Shown: positions 47,408 through 59,450 of the stretch, piece after piece
Numbering within the stretch: the stretch's first letter is position 1
Layout of the letters: each line of letters starts with the position of its first letter
NCBI GenBank assembly: GCA_951799425.1
Contig: OX637405.1
Span: 20,247,089 to 20,311,088 of the forward strand
Origin: Ilex aquifolium
Taxonomy: Eukaryota; Streptophyta; Magnoliopsida; Aquifoliales; Aquifoliaceae
DNA length: 64,000 nucleotides
Reading direction: 5' to 3'
The notes under the pieces: model-generated
Seen by the model: only the letters and a program-made list of their open reading frames with translations
What the model was told of the DNA's origin: nothing
Database searches by the model: none
Position numbers and translations under genes: made by a program

Positions 47408-47992
47408 AATCTTCTCAAATATATCCATCCTTTAGAAAGGGCGTATGTCATACCAATGACAGTGACGTATCCAACCCAGGCATTAGTATACTAACCCTCT
47501 GACACTGCACCCGTGAGCGAATAGTGGTTTAGTCTTACCAAAGCACTAACCCCACTACGAGTGGTAGGAAAAATGCAAACCCACACGGAGCAAGCAACAC
47601 GTCAACCCACTCTACGATATCTTGTCAAAGGCCACCCATGGTCATCCAACACTCATAAGAGATACAATACCAAACTCAATTTCTCAATTTACAAGCATAT
47701 CTCAAAAATCCCCAAATTTATCATGTGACAATTCCAATAACCAATTAAGAAAAATACAAGAGATCACAACAACATCATTTTATTACTCAACACAAAGCAC
47801 TATAGTTTCGAAATCAATAATAAAGGAAGAATTTAAGAAGAAAATTCATCACTCTCCAAAAACTACGGTTTTCAAGCAAGAAAATAGATTTCATGGGTAT
47901 TCAACCCTAACTTTGTTCAAAAACATGTAATCCTTGCAAAAAAAGAATAAGAGATGATGATTTCATATCATATATATAACATTTAGAGGCAA

Positions 47993-47995
<3 letters not shown>

Positions 47996-48078
<83 letters not shown>
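47996..48078. repeat. (AT)n microsatellite, 83 bp
   Basis: An uninterrupted AT run of 83 bases. The sister solo LTR at 51470-53833 has only about 20 bp of AT at the same place (about 52927-52945), so it expanded in this copy. Confidence 0.98.
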
Positions 48079-48080
<2 letters not shown>

Positions 48081-48779
48081 CTAACATCAATGAACAAGAA
48101 TGGAAGAAAACCCCTACCTTGAATCAAAATTCCAAGTAAGAATCCAAGCTCTAGTGACCTCCTTCTTCCCTTTTCTTCCTTCCTTAATCTTCCTCTAAGG
48201 TTCCAAGAGGTGTGGGGTGAGAGTGGAGTGAAAGAAATGAGGGAAAATGGGATGAAATGGTGTTATAAGGTCAGCCAAATCCCGATTTTACTGTTCACAG
48301 GCTGTTTGGGTGTTCTCCAAAATTACAGTTTTGCCACTAAGAATCTCCAATTTGATCCATATGACTATCCTAAGGTTTTTCGACGTTCCGGATTCATTTT
48401 TAATGTTATTTTAACCTAAAAACATTTATTTTTATGATTTATCTCAAAACTAAAATAAATTTACACTCGAAACACTAAAATTATTATTTTATTCCTCCGA
48501 ACCGCTAGATGTGCTAAACGGCTATTCCAAATTTGTTTTCGGATCTCCCATGTTCAATGATAATATTATTTTGATCTAAAAAAATTAATATTTTTGCTTA
48601 GTTACTCTTATCAACCTTAAACACCTCCAAAAATTAAATTTCACAATCCATTTGTCTCCCTAGTATTTATTCCTACTATTACAATTTATAGGGTTCATGC
48701 ATACCTCATCACCTATGTTAGTATTTTCAAAAATAATTACTTGCTATATAAAGATAAGAGTGTGGGGGTTTACATTTTC

Positions 48780-49931
48780 TGAGGTTGAATAGTTCATTTG
48801 TGCATCATTTAAAGTTTTGCTTACATAGTAAATAACATATGATTTTTTATCTTTTCTTTGACCTAATACAGCTCCTACTGCATAATCACTTGCATCACAC
48901 ATTAAATCAAAAGGTAAGGACCAGTCAGGAGGTTGCATGATAGGTGCATAAATAAGCATGTTTTTTAATTTATCAAATGCTAATTGACATGCATCATTTC
49001 ATTCAAATATTATATCCTGACATAGAAGATTACAGATTGGTCTAGATATTGAACTAAAGTTTTTAATGAATCTTCTACAAAAACCAGCGTGACCTAAAAA
49101 AGATCTAACATCTTTTACAGTTTTCGGTGAAGGAAGATTAACTATTAAGTCAATTTTGTATTTATCAACTTCAATTCCTTTTTCAGAGACTATGTGACCT
49201 AAAACAATACCTTGTGTAACCATGAAATGACATTTTTCCCAATTTAAGACAAGGTTTGTTTCTTCACATCTAATCAATACTCTTTCCAGATTTTCTAAAC
49301 ATAAGTGAAATGAATCACCATATACTGAAAAGTCGTCCATAAAAACTTCTAGGTGTCGTTCTACCATATCACTAAATATACTTAACATACAACACTGAAA
49401 AGTAGCTGGAGCATTACATAACCCAAAAGACATTCTTTTATAAGCAAAAGTTCCAAAAGGACATGTAAATGTAGTTTTTTCTTGATCATCTATTGCAATT
49501 TCAATCTGATTATAACCAGAATATCCATCTAGAAAACAATAATATGCATGACCAGGTATTCTTTCAAGTACTTGATCTAGGAATGGTAACGGAAAGTGAT
49601 CCTTTATGGTGAGAGAATTTAGCTTTCTATAATCAATACATACACGCCAACCTGTGACTGTACGCATTAGGACTAATTCGTTTTCTTGGTTTTTTATTAC
49701 AGTAACACCAGACTTCTTTGGAACTACTTGTGTAGGACTAACCCATTTACTATCAGATATAGGATAAATAATATTAGCATCTAGTAGTTTAAGTATTTCT
49801 TTGCGAACTACCTCTTTCAAATGTGGATTTAATCTTCTTTGCATTTGACGAGATGGTTTAGCATTTCTTCTAAATAAATACAATGAGTACATAGAAGTGG
49901 ACTTATACCTTTTATATCTGCTATTGTCCAT
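48780..49931 (-). pseudogene. Reverse transcriptase and start of RNase H, Athila-type element C
   Basis: The reverse transcriptase shows WRVCIDYRKLNSLTIKDHFP, GYSGYNQIEI, FGLCNAPATFQ and the catalytic box FMDDFSVYG, then FLGHAGFCRRFIKNFS. RNase H begins with DLMCDASDYAVGAVLG near 48890. These are typical of Athila/Tat elements. The enzyme would copy the element RNA into DNA. The region belongs to a broken element. Confidence 0.9.
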
Positions 49932-51469
49932 CCAATAATAGTTTGGTGATTTTTCAAGACTTTTGTCAGTTCTTTTTCCTGAATTTCAGATAATTTTGAT
50001 GATATTATTACTTGATAGATTTCATTTTCTCCTAGAAAAACATATTTCAAATTGGTTGGAAGAGGTTTTAATTCTGGCTTAAAAACTTTGACATTAGATT
50101 CCACAATTGTTGGGGACAATTCTTCATATTGTATATCTTTTATAGATATAATTTCAGATTCAGTATCCGATTCAATTTCAGATTCAATATCAGGTATTGA
50201 TTCGAATGCAAATAATTTCTTTTCCAGAAAGTTCTTTTCAAAAAAACTTTGAGTTAATGTTTCCACATAGTTTACTTCTTGTATTTCTTCTTCTTCTTCT
50301 CTAGGCTGTTTTTCACTTTTAAAAACATTTAATTCTAAAGTCATATTTCCAAATGACAATTTCATGACTCCATTCCTACAATTAATCAATGCATTTGATG
50401 TAGCTAGGAATGGTCGACCCAAAATCAGAGGTATGTATTCAGATGCACATGCCTGACAACATATCTCTGTGTCTATAACAATAAAATATGCTGGAAAACA
50501 GAATAGATCAACTTGGACAATAACATCTTCCACAACTCCTCGTGGAGTTTTTACTGATCGGTCTGCTAATTGTAATTTAATACTGGAAGGTTTTAGCTCA
50601 CTTAATCCTAATTGTGTATATACTTAATATGGCATTAAATTACAACTGGATCCAAGATCTAGTAGGGCTCGTTTAATTCAAAAATTTTCAATGAAACATG
50701 TGACTATAGGACTACCCGGATCTTTGTACTTAAGAAACGTATCATGTTGTATTATAGTATTAACTTATTCAGTTAAAAATGCTTTCTTTGGTACATTAGT
50801 TCTTCTTTTTATGGTACAAAGATCTTTTAAAAATTTAGCATAAACAGGAACTCGTTTTATTGCATCCAACAAAAGAATATTAATCTTTACCTGTTTAAAT
50901 AACACGAGAATATCATATTGATCTTTTTCAGATGAAAGTTTCTTGACCCTTTGAGGAAAAGGTAAAGGAATAGGACATGGAGGATCTTTTTCACTTTGTA
51001 CTCCTCCTTGCTTTTTGACTAAAGGTTCAAGTTCAAGTGGTTCGTTTACAGGAATTGACTTACGTACTTTCTTTGGAATCTTTGGTTTAATAGTTTTATC
51101 AATTACCTTACCACTTCTTAGTGTTGTTATTGCTTGTACTTGACTTGGTGAGGCTTCAAATGATACATAATTAGCTTGACTCTGACTTTGTGGAGGTTTA
51201 AGTTGAGATGGAAACTTTCCTTTCTCTGACGTACTTAAGGATTGAGTCAACTTAGCTAGATGACTCTTAATGTCTTCAATACTCTGTGAAGTTTAAGTTT
51301 TAAAATCGTTAAAAGCTTGAGTTGTTTGAGCGTTAAAACTCATTTGACTTTGAATGAATTGATTCATATTATCTTCCAGAGTTCTTTTCTAAGGAGGTTG
51401 ATACGGTTGATATTGTTGTTGATTTTGTAGTTGTTGTGGACCTTGTGTTTGATTTGTAGGTTGTGTATT
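49932..51469 (-). pseudogene. Gag C-terminal linker and protease, Athila-type element C
   Basis: In element order: a Gln-rich stretch, ITTLRSGKVID, a Pro/Lys-rich segment, PFPQRVKKL and YAKFLKDLC, all usual in the Gag-protease linker of Athila/Tat; then the protease region with IPLILGRPFLATSNALINC, and an acidic linker (SEIESDTESEI) before the reverse transcriptase. The retroviral-type aspartic protease would cut the polyprotein. Broken. Confidence 0.82.
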
Positions 51470-53833
51470 TGTAACGCCCCAAAAACCACCTTGGAAGGCA
51501 TTACATTCTAACACCATTCATACCATGAGAGCAACTAATAAAATCCATAAATAACCGGGGTTCCCTAATTTAACAAAATTCGGGCAGAATCTCCTTTGTT
51601 CGGGGAGCTCTACCCAAAACACAACCTGTGCAATTATACTACATTGACCACACCGGGTCCATTGATCCATAAAATATTTACAACATTATCCAAAAGAATA
51701 AGCTCAAACTATGGCTACTACATCAAAAGAATTACATTTGAACTTAGCAGCGAAATAAACAAAATACTAGACTTTACATGATTGTACATAATTGTTCCTA
51801 GTCTAGCACAAAAATAAACGACATCTCTAGATGTCCCACTCGGGATCCAAGTACCCCTCTAATGAAGCTTCTCCATGGCCCGGCTCGTTAGCACCGAGCT
51901 CCTCCTCCAGCCCATAATCTGTAAAATGTTTAACTGTAGGGGGTGAGCACGAAGCTCTGTAGAAAAATCCTCCCAAACTCGAACAAGGTTTAGAAAATAG
52001 ATAAGAACCGGTCGGTCTCATTTCGTAAATAACATATATCAATTTTGAAGGAAAAATAGGACATTTTAAATAGATCTCAAGTTTAAGCCGTAACAATAAT
52101 CAAGTGAAAGGTTAAGGTAAATCTCATAACAATATACCATTTCCAACTTTAAGCCATTTAGGAAGGGTGCCTTCCGATGCATTGTCCCATACCAATGCAC
52201 CGGCCAAGACGATCCAACCCATCATCCTAGGTATATTGGTTCATGTCCGTACCATGTATGTTGATTGCTTCTCATGAATCTACCCAACGATTATACCTAG
52301 TCCACCAATCACCATTACAATCACAAACACTTTAGGAAATGACGTCTATCATCCCAATGGCAGTGATGAGTCCCTTCCCAGGGAAAGTATACCATCCCTT
52401 GTTCGAACTCCCGTGAACGATAGTTGTCGCATTACCAAATGACAATCCACTACAAGTGTTAGGAAACCATCTCACCCCCACTGGGATAGACTAACCTCTA
52501 ACACTCTACGGCATCTCTCGATGGCAATCCAAGTCCATCACAAAAACCATACAAATGAGGAAACCAAAATATTCTCAATTCACCAACAATTCCAAATAAA
52601 TACAAAATCCACAATTTCTCATTTTACAAGCATATCCCAAAAATCCCCAAATTTATCATGTAACAATTCCAATGACCAATTAAGGAAAAATACAAGAGAT
52701 CACAACAACATCATTTATTACTCAACACAAAGCACTAAAGTTTTAGAAATCAAGAACAAATGAATATTTAGAGAAAAATCCACCTCTCATGAGCACAAGA
52801 TTTTCAAAACAAGAAATAGAGGTTTCATGGCAATCTAACCATAGCCTTGTTTTAAACATGATAATATTTACAAGAATATCAAAAATTAAAGATTTCCTAA
52901 CACATATCTAAGATTTAGAGTCAAAAATATATATATATATATATAGCTCTAGCCTCAATGAACAAGAGTGAGAGAAACCCCTACCTTGAATCAAAGATTC
53001 CAAGTGAAAGCCCAAGCCCTATAGACCTCCTTCTTCCCTTTTCTTCCTCCCTTAATCTTCCTCTAAGGTTCCAAGAGGTGTGGGGTGAGAGTGGAGTGAA
53101 AGAAATGGAATAAAGGGCTGAAATCAGTGTTTTAAACACAGCCAACCCCGAAAACACTGTTCACAGGCTGTTTTTGTTTTCTCCAAAAATTACGGTTTTG
53201 CCATTAAAATCTCCAATTTGATCCATATGACTACCCTAAGGTTTTTCGACGTTCCGGATTCATTTTTAATGTTATTTTAACCTAAAAACATTTATTTTTA
53301 TGATTTATTTCAAACTAAAATAAATTTACACTCGAAATACTAAAATTACTATTTTATTCTTACGGTTTCAATATATTGATGAGAATGCAAAATGTCATAT
53401 TTTTCTATTTTAATATTTAGCCTTTTATACTTATTTGAAGCCTAAATGTACTAATTATTCTTATATTTTGATTTATGATGCAAATGGAGACGTTAAATGC
53501 AAAACGGAACTAATTGGACTGTTTCGACATCGCTTCGTTATCTGGGCATAACTCTCTCATCCGAGCTCCGATTGAGATGATTCAAGATGCTATGGAACGC
53601 TAAGAAAGATTTCTACAACTTCCATGTTTTGAGTTTTGAGAGATATTGACTGAATCAAGATCAAAATTGGGCTTGAAGTTGCAGCTAATACATTGTTCAC
53701 GTGCACTGTTTATATTCTAAAATCTGGTGCACGAAAATTATAGTGGACTTTATTTTATTTTTACGTCATTACATATATAAGAATCACTAAACAAGTACAT
53801 TACTATATTAATATAAATATGTGGGGGTTTACA
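51470..53833 (-). mobile_element. Family-C solo LTR, target duplication GTATT
   Basis: 2364 bp, TGTAACGCCCC at the left and GGGGGTTTACA at the right (plus-strand reading), flanked by perfect GTATT at 51465-51469 and 53834-53838. Closely related to the solo LTR at 46467-48774 and less so to the one at 14285-16618. It interrupts gag of Athila-type element C. No CCGG palindrome array. Confidence 0.94.
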
Positions 53834-54956
53834 GTATTTCTCCAACTAAAATTTGGATGATTTCTCCATCCTAGATTGTAAGTCTCAAAATATGGATTTG
53901 AATACGGTTTAGTATAAGTTGGAACATCATTAGAGTGTTCAATTAAGACTTCTTTAAAAGTAGGTACGATGGACATTCCCCAGCAGGATGTCCTGACAAC
54001 GCACAAATTTCACATACTTGATCAGTAGAAGAAACAACAGCTACTTGTTTAACTTTTTTCATTTCCAGAGCTTCTAATTTTCGAGATAGATTAGCCATTT
54101 TAGCTCTTAAATCATCATCATCTTTCAAAATATATTTTCCTCTTTCAGATGTAGATGGCTTATTTTCCACAATATTTGAAGAAGTCAAGTACCACATCTG
54201 GGAACTCTCTGAAATAGTATCAAAAAATTGAAATGCTTCTTCAGGGTTTTTATTCATAAATTCTCCTTGAGCCATCATTTCAAAAAATTGTCGCATTGCA
54301 GATGGAAGAGCATCATAAAAGAAACCAACTAAAGTCCAGTTTTCAAATGCATGATGTGGACAAACTTGAAGAAGATCCTTAAATCTTTCCCAACATTGAT
54401 AAAAATTTTCTCCTTCTTTCACAGAAAAATTCATTATTTTACGTCTTAATGTATTAGTACGATGCACAGGAAAAAACTTTTTAAAAAACTCAGTTTGTAA
54501 AGCTTGCCAACTTGTAATAGAATTTGCTCTTAAGGAGTTAAACCATAGTTTAGCTTTATCTTTTAATGATAAAGGAAAAAAATTTATTCTGACCATTTCA
54601 GAATTATCTTGCAAAGTTCCACAGACTTCTTCAAATTCTTTTATATGAACATAGGGATTTTCAGTTTCTAAACCATGGAACTGTGGTAGTAACGGTATTG
54701 TTCCTGGTTTAATATTAATATTTGGAGCGTCTGTTGGAAAAGCAAAACATGACGGGACATTAGTTCTTGTAGGATGTAAATATTCTTTTAACGGTCGAAT
54801 ATTTTGAACTACTTCTTGTTCTCTAGCTTCTTCCTCCCTAGGTACGTTTTGAGCCATACTTAAGTCAAATGATTCTTGTGTAGATTGTGAGGATGAAGAT
54901 GATGAAGAAGAAGGAGTTGACTGATTTACCGAACCTACTGATGAATGAACAGACAT
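53834..54956 (-). pseudogene. Gag, Athila-type element C
   Basis: The amino end is Ser-rich (STPSSSSSSSSQS), followed by the capsid-type core: LKEYLHPTR, FHGLETENPYVHIKEFEEVC, LKDKAKLWFNSL, FPVHRTNTLRRKI and GENFYQCWERFKDLL. The zinc knuckle CEICALSGHPAGEC follows, then a Tyr/Asn/Trp-rich stretch (GWRNHPNFSW) before the solo LTR. The start at 54956 lies 117 bp inside the primer site. It would form the capsid and bind the element RNA. Part of a broken element. Confidence 0.9.
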
Positions 54957-55072
54957 AGACTATTAAAAATAAACAAACAAACTATAAACATACAAAACAA
55001 ATAAACAAATATTTATTAATAATAATTTTTTTATTTATATATATATATATTTTTTTTTCAAATTACCGTAAC

Positions 55073-55090
55073 TCCCCTGCAACGGCGTCA
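55073..55090 (-). other. Primer binding site, tRNA-Asp type (element C)
   Basis: TGACGCCGTTGCAGGGGA on the minus strand, two changes from the tRNA-Asp complement. Confidence 0.85.
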
Positions 55091-55096
55091 AAAACT

Positions 55097-56842
55097 TGAT
55101 TCGCCACTTTTTGTGATCTGAATTATATTAATTATACACCCAAATATAAGTGGTCAAATTGTAGTTTTCTCGGTTTTAAGTCCAAGTATTGATCCCACGA
55201 AGAGTTTTAGTAACTTAGATTTAAAATAAAAACAAAAATAAAAAGAACATTAAAGTTGGTGTTTAAAGCAGTGTAACAGTTGATAGCTTGTGATGTGAGC
55301 TTAGATTGATAACTAGTTTACTTTAAATTAAATGCAGAGATAAGCTTGTTAATGACAATAATATAAAAGATACCCTTCAGTTTAGAGAATCTCATATGCT
55401 TTATATCGGTTAAATACTGGAAATGCCACCTTACAGCAATTAACTTCCATGTTACTGGCAATTCAACCGGTAGGTCTGATGTATATAAACCATCACACAA
55501 CAACTTCTTAGGTTAGCTGGTGATATTAGTTATAACAAAGCAACTTTCTAGGTTAGCTGGTTATATTCACGACAATTGATTAATCCAAGCAAACCAGAAG
55601 GCCAAGCCACTCATGAGGAATACTTGAATTATTCAATTGATTTGTTAATAGTAAGTGCATATATAAATAAACCATAACTCAACAACTTCTTAGGTTAGCT
55701 GGTGGTAATAGTCATAACACAACAACTTCTTAGGTTAGCTGGTTATAGATGTGTCAATTGACTAATTCGAGTGAACCAGAAGGCCAAGTCATTCATGAGG
55801 AATACTTGAATTACCCAATAGGTCATCTGTGATATATATATACCAGTTAAACATCCTCAGCGTTCTGGTGGAGGACTAGCCATATCGGTAGGAACACCGT
55901 GGTTGTTAGACCGGTAATATAGTTATATATAGTAATTAAACAACCCTAATAACCCAGAAGGACAAGCCATTCATGAGGATCATTTAGGTTTTGTACCATG
56001 CATCAGTAGAACATCCTCAGCATTCCGGTGGAGGACTAGCCATACCGATAGGAACACCGTGGTTGTTAGACCGTCAGGTCTATGATGCACCGATGACATA
56101 GTTCCAGGCACAGCACCGAAACTACGTACATTGATGTATCATGCATGAAGCATATAATACATAAACATATAAAACATCAGTATTTCCATAATCTAACCGA
56201 TAATATACATATGTTTACCCTTCACTGAAGGATATAAATGACTACTCACACCCCATTGCTATAAACAAGCAAAGAGTGCGGGTATTCGTCATTACAACTG
56301 AAATAAAAGCACAAATTATAAAACTTCTTTCACAAGGAACAATTGAAACACAACCACTCTTATTATTATTCAAAACAACAAAGTGGCGGTAATTCAACTA
56401 TCCGAATAGAAAGACTAAACAGAAATGTAGAAATACAGAATATCGGTATAGAACGGACCAGCTATGACTTTGTCTTTCACTCTTCATTTCTTTCTCTCTT
56501 TTTCTCTCTTTTTTCCTTCCCTTGGCTTTCTCTCTTTTGCTCTTGGAGTTGCCGGCCATCAAGTGAAGGGGGAGGGGGTATTTATAGACAAAAGTAGCAC
56601 GAGGTGGATGTTTGAAAGCCTTCCACCTTGCCTTGGCCGTCCCCTACCATCCAGATGGTAAATCCTTGCAGCATGTATACTTGTCGCAGTCTTGGAGTTC
56701 TTGTTGTCTTGCAGTAGGGGCACGTGTCACAGGCTGGAGCTTCCACGTGTCGCTTTTACACTTTAGTCCTTCGTTGTTTCCAACTTTGCAATTTAACCTC
56801 ATATTCTCTGGTATTTCTGCATTTAACCCTGTAATTTAAACA
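55097..56842 (-). mobile_element. 5' LTR of Athila-type element C
   Basis: 1746 bp on the minus strand from TGTTTAAATTACAGGG (56842) to AATCA (55097). A TATA box CTATAAATA lies at 56579-56587. An imperfect palindrome TACCATCCAGATGGTA at 56645-56660 lies about 60 bp upstream of it. The transcribed part contains longer internal repeats, listed next. Confidence 0.85.
55497..56075. repeat. Degenerate tandem repeats of about 180 bp in the LTR
   Basis: AACCAGAAGG(C/A)CAAG followed by CATTCATGAGG recurs at 55592, 55774 and 55951 (spacing 182 and 177). CTTCTTAGGTTAGCTGG recurs several times between 55500 and 55742. ACATCCTCAGC with GTGGAGGACTAGCCAT recurs at 55851 and 56011. About three diverged units are present. 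Confidence 0.8.
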
Positions 56843-57181
56843 TAAAGTATTAAAAACTTTAATCTAGGCACAAACTTTAATTCATAATGTTTAATTGTTT
56901 TATTTTACAAAGTTGATTACTTAATAATTTTTTATTACACAAAAATTAGGGTTAATCATTTCATTTTTAAGTCACGCGAGCCTTGTAAAATGTGAAAAAA
57001 TCGACTATCTCGGAACTCATCGAAAATTTACTGGGGTAACTAGATTTCTTGAGACGAATCTAACGGTGAGATCCGTTTCGTCATCCGAGTTCTAGAAAAA
57101 TTCAGGTTTCAACCCGTACTGTTGTGGCTATTTACCATTTTGCCATTTTTCATAGAAATTTAAATTTACCCAAGTTTTGCA
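56843..57181 (-). mobile_element. Tekay-type LTR fragment (first 339 bp)
   Basis: In minus orientation it starts TGCAAAACTTGGG at 57181 and matches the beginning of the Tekay LTR, including CGTTAGATTCGTCTC and CGAGATAGTCGAT. It is cut at 56842 by the Athila-type element C LTR, so it is the site into which that element inserted. Confidence 0.8.
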
Positions 57182-57459
57182 ATTTTAATGCAAACCAAAG
57201 TGTGAATTATCATGATCAATAACAAAGAAAAATACATAAAAAATATTTTTTGCTTTTTATTTTCTAATGTCTTTATATTTTTAAAATAAACAAATACAAA
57301 TAAAAATATGCATAAACATGCATTAAACAAAGAAAAGATGCAATTACTATAAATCCAAAAAATGAATGTCAAGCTTGACATCAAAACTATTTTTGGATTT
57401 TTCAATTTCTTTTATTTTTGGATTTTTTTAATGTATGACCCTAGGGTGTTTGATGCAAT
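57182..57459. other. Unassigned AT-rich DNA
   Basis: Very AT-rich; no feature recognised. Confidence 0.4.
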
Positions 57460-57935
57460 GCATACATTATCACCTAGGTCTACTCTTGTCTCTCCTACTT
57501 CTTAGGAACCATGACCTTGCTAGATGCACTCGGGGCCTCCAACTTGGTTGAGATGATAAGTTTTTCAAAGTACTCCCTAGTCACTCAAACTTGTTTTTCC
57601 TTCCTAAAAACAAGGGTTAGGCCAGGGAATGGGTGGAGAACTAGCTTCTTCTCCCCGGAAATGTGTAGATCAACCTTGAACCTTGTGGGTAAAAGGAGCT
57701 TTGTTCACTCTAGCATGTGGTCCTTTTGATGTAAATGTATGAACACGCTTGGACTCACTTGACCTCTCTAAAAGCTTAGAAAAATGTATCTAGATGCATG
57801 AGCTTCCTTATTATGAATGCAATGTGCTCTATAGTGACCATGTTTATCACAATTAAAACACACATATGATTTGGTTTGGGTATCTTTATTAACCTTCTTC
57901 TTTAGATGCTTACTATTGTTCCAGGAGGGGGAACC
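57460..57935 (-). pseudogene. Ty1/copia (SIRE-like) gag fragment with zinc knuckle
   Basis: On the minus strand, near 57825-57880, is a zinc knuckle CFNCDKHGHYRAHC preceded by a Lys-rich stretch, followed by sequence like the linker after the second knuckle in copia Gag-Pol. It is a short, broken fossil fragment without protease or reverse transcriptase. Confidence 0.6.
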
Positions 57936-58969
57936 CGATGTGGATCTTCCCTCACAATTTTACACGTGGAGACCAAGACACTTTACCTAGAGGGGGTGAA
58001 TAGGTTTATCAATTTTAGCCCAAGTTAAAACATATATCTACCTCAATTACCTTTTATTTATCAAATGTGAAAATTAACGATGAGAACCCCTTTAATCACC
58101 AACAACCCTTAACATCCATGACGATTGATTGAATTAATAGGCAGTTAATTCACTCAAATCAATCTCACGGTGATCCCAAATGCCACAAACACAATTTGCA
58201 CAACTATGGATGATATGAAATCTAACAATCAAAATATCAAAAACATAGTGCGTATATGTGCTAACAAATGTAAATGTGTAAAATAATCAATAAAAGACAC
58301 AAGCAATTGTTTAACGCAAAAAATCCTCCTTGGAAAAAATCATGGAGAACCACTTGGGGTTCACCAAAGCATAATCTACTACACGCCAAGTCAACATACA
58401 AGTACTCGAGTCTTATTCCTCAACCAATCCCTGTGGTTAGATGCTCATTTACATGCTATGTCTCTCTACCGAAACTCCCTCTTCGACGTCAGGTGTAGCT
58501 TCACTTGGACCTTTCCGCCGCACGGTTCGTCTAGGCCTCGAGCAATTATGGGCACGCCAACAATCCTCGGTATGTATACACCAATGGGTTTGTTCACCAA
58601 CAAGCCCTCCTACTCCATTTTTGTGACGATGGAAAGAATCACTAATGGTAGCCTTTGGATTTTTAGGGATCTAGGTTGTGGTGGAAGCTCTCAATGTTGA
58701 AAGATAGATTTCTTCTTCAAAAATCTCTCTAAAGGCTCTCTCAAGGCTTAACCTAGATGTGGGAAAGACACTCCCTATGTATATGTCCGAAATAAGGGTA
58801 ATCTTAGTAAATAAGAAAACTCAGATTCACAAATGACCACTCGATCGGCGGGAGGGCGGTCTTAGGGTAGCTGTAGTTGGAGTGAAAACTGCGTTCCAAT
58901 CCCAACTAAGGCAAGCACCTCTCGAGTGAGCTCATAGAGCGAGCCCTGTGCTACCTTCTGTTGCCTTTT
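57936..58969. other. Non-coding tract, possibly copia LTR or leader
   Basis: No ORF supported. ACCTAGAGGGGGTGAATAGG at about 57988-58007 resembles text found in plant copia LTR regions, as I recall it, but no pair of ends is visible. Status uncertain. Confidence 0.35.
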
Positions 58970-59450
58970 CCCCTTTTTCTCCTAAGTCATCAAGAGACTG
59001 CTCTACCAAAGGTTAGCGAGCATAGGGTGGTCCCTACAGTTTTTTTAAGCCTACAACCATGCAAAAACTTATCCTCTTGAGTACTAAAGGGTGTTGCTCA
59101 AAGTGGGGTCCGATCGTGACTCAACTTATGTTTTCAAAACACAAAATTGGTTTAGAAAAATTTTTCTTTGAATGTCAAGGTTTTGGACATATTGCATTGG
59201 AATGCCCAAATAGGAAAAATAGAGATTTTCCCAATGAAAAGAGGAGGGATATGAAAGTCAAGTGGAGTGATAGTGAAAGTGAGTCTACCTTGGGTGATGA
59301 CTCTTCTTCACAAGATGATGAAGAAAATTTTATGGCTTTTGTAGGTCCACTCTCCTCTCCCCCTTGAGAACTTCTACAAGTGAAATTGAAACAAGTTCTA
59401 CTGCAGAGGTAGAAGACTTGGAAGAAAAAATCCCCACATTTAAGGAGGAT
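58970..59450 (+). pseudogene. Ty1/copia (SIRE-like) gag fragment with zinc knuckle
   Basis: Plus-strand codons give FECQGFGHIALECPNRKN, a CCHC-like knuckle, followed by KVKWSDSESES and an acidic stretch, the arrangement after the first knuckle of SIRE-type Gag. It is cut at 59450 by a CACTA end. It lies in opposite orientation to 57460-57935, so the two may come from one rearranged copy. Confidence 0.65.

Larger units (their letters stand above)
46467..48774 (-). mobile_element. Family-C solo LTR, target duplication TTTTC
   Basis: 2308 bp, TATAACGCCCC at the left and GGGGGTTTACA at the right (plus-strand reading), with perfect TTTTC at 46462-46466 and 48775-48779. It has the block GGGGGTGAGCACGAAGCTCTG shared by family C. 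It interrupts RNase H of Athila-type element C. It carries no CCGG palindrome array. Confidence 0.93.
42617..56842 (-). mobile_element. Athila-type element C, broken, with three insertions
   Basis: On the minus strand the order is 5' LTR (55097-56842), tRNA-Asp type primer site, gag, protease, reverse transcriptase, RNase H, integrase, an accessory ORF and an env-position ORF. That order, the primer and the downstream ORF place it in the Athila lineage of Ty3/gypsy. It is a fossil: several breaks in the coding parts, two solo LTRs inserted (46467-48774, 51470-53833), a complete Tekay inserted at its 3' side, and no 3' LTR found. The tail continues at 31691-32341. It was itself inserted into a Tekay-type LTR whose first 339 bp remain at 56843-57181. 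Confidence 0.88.
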
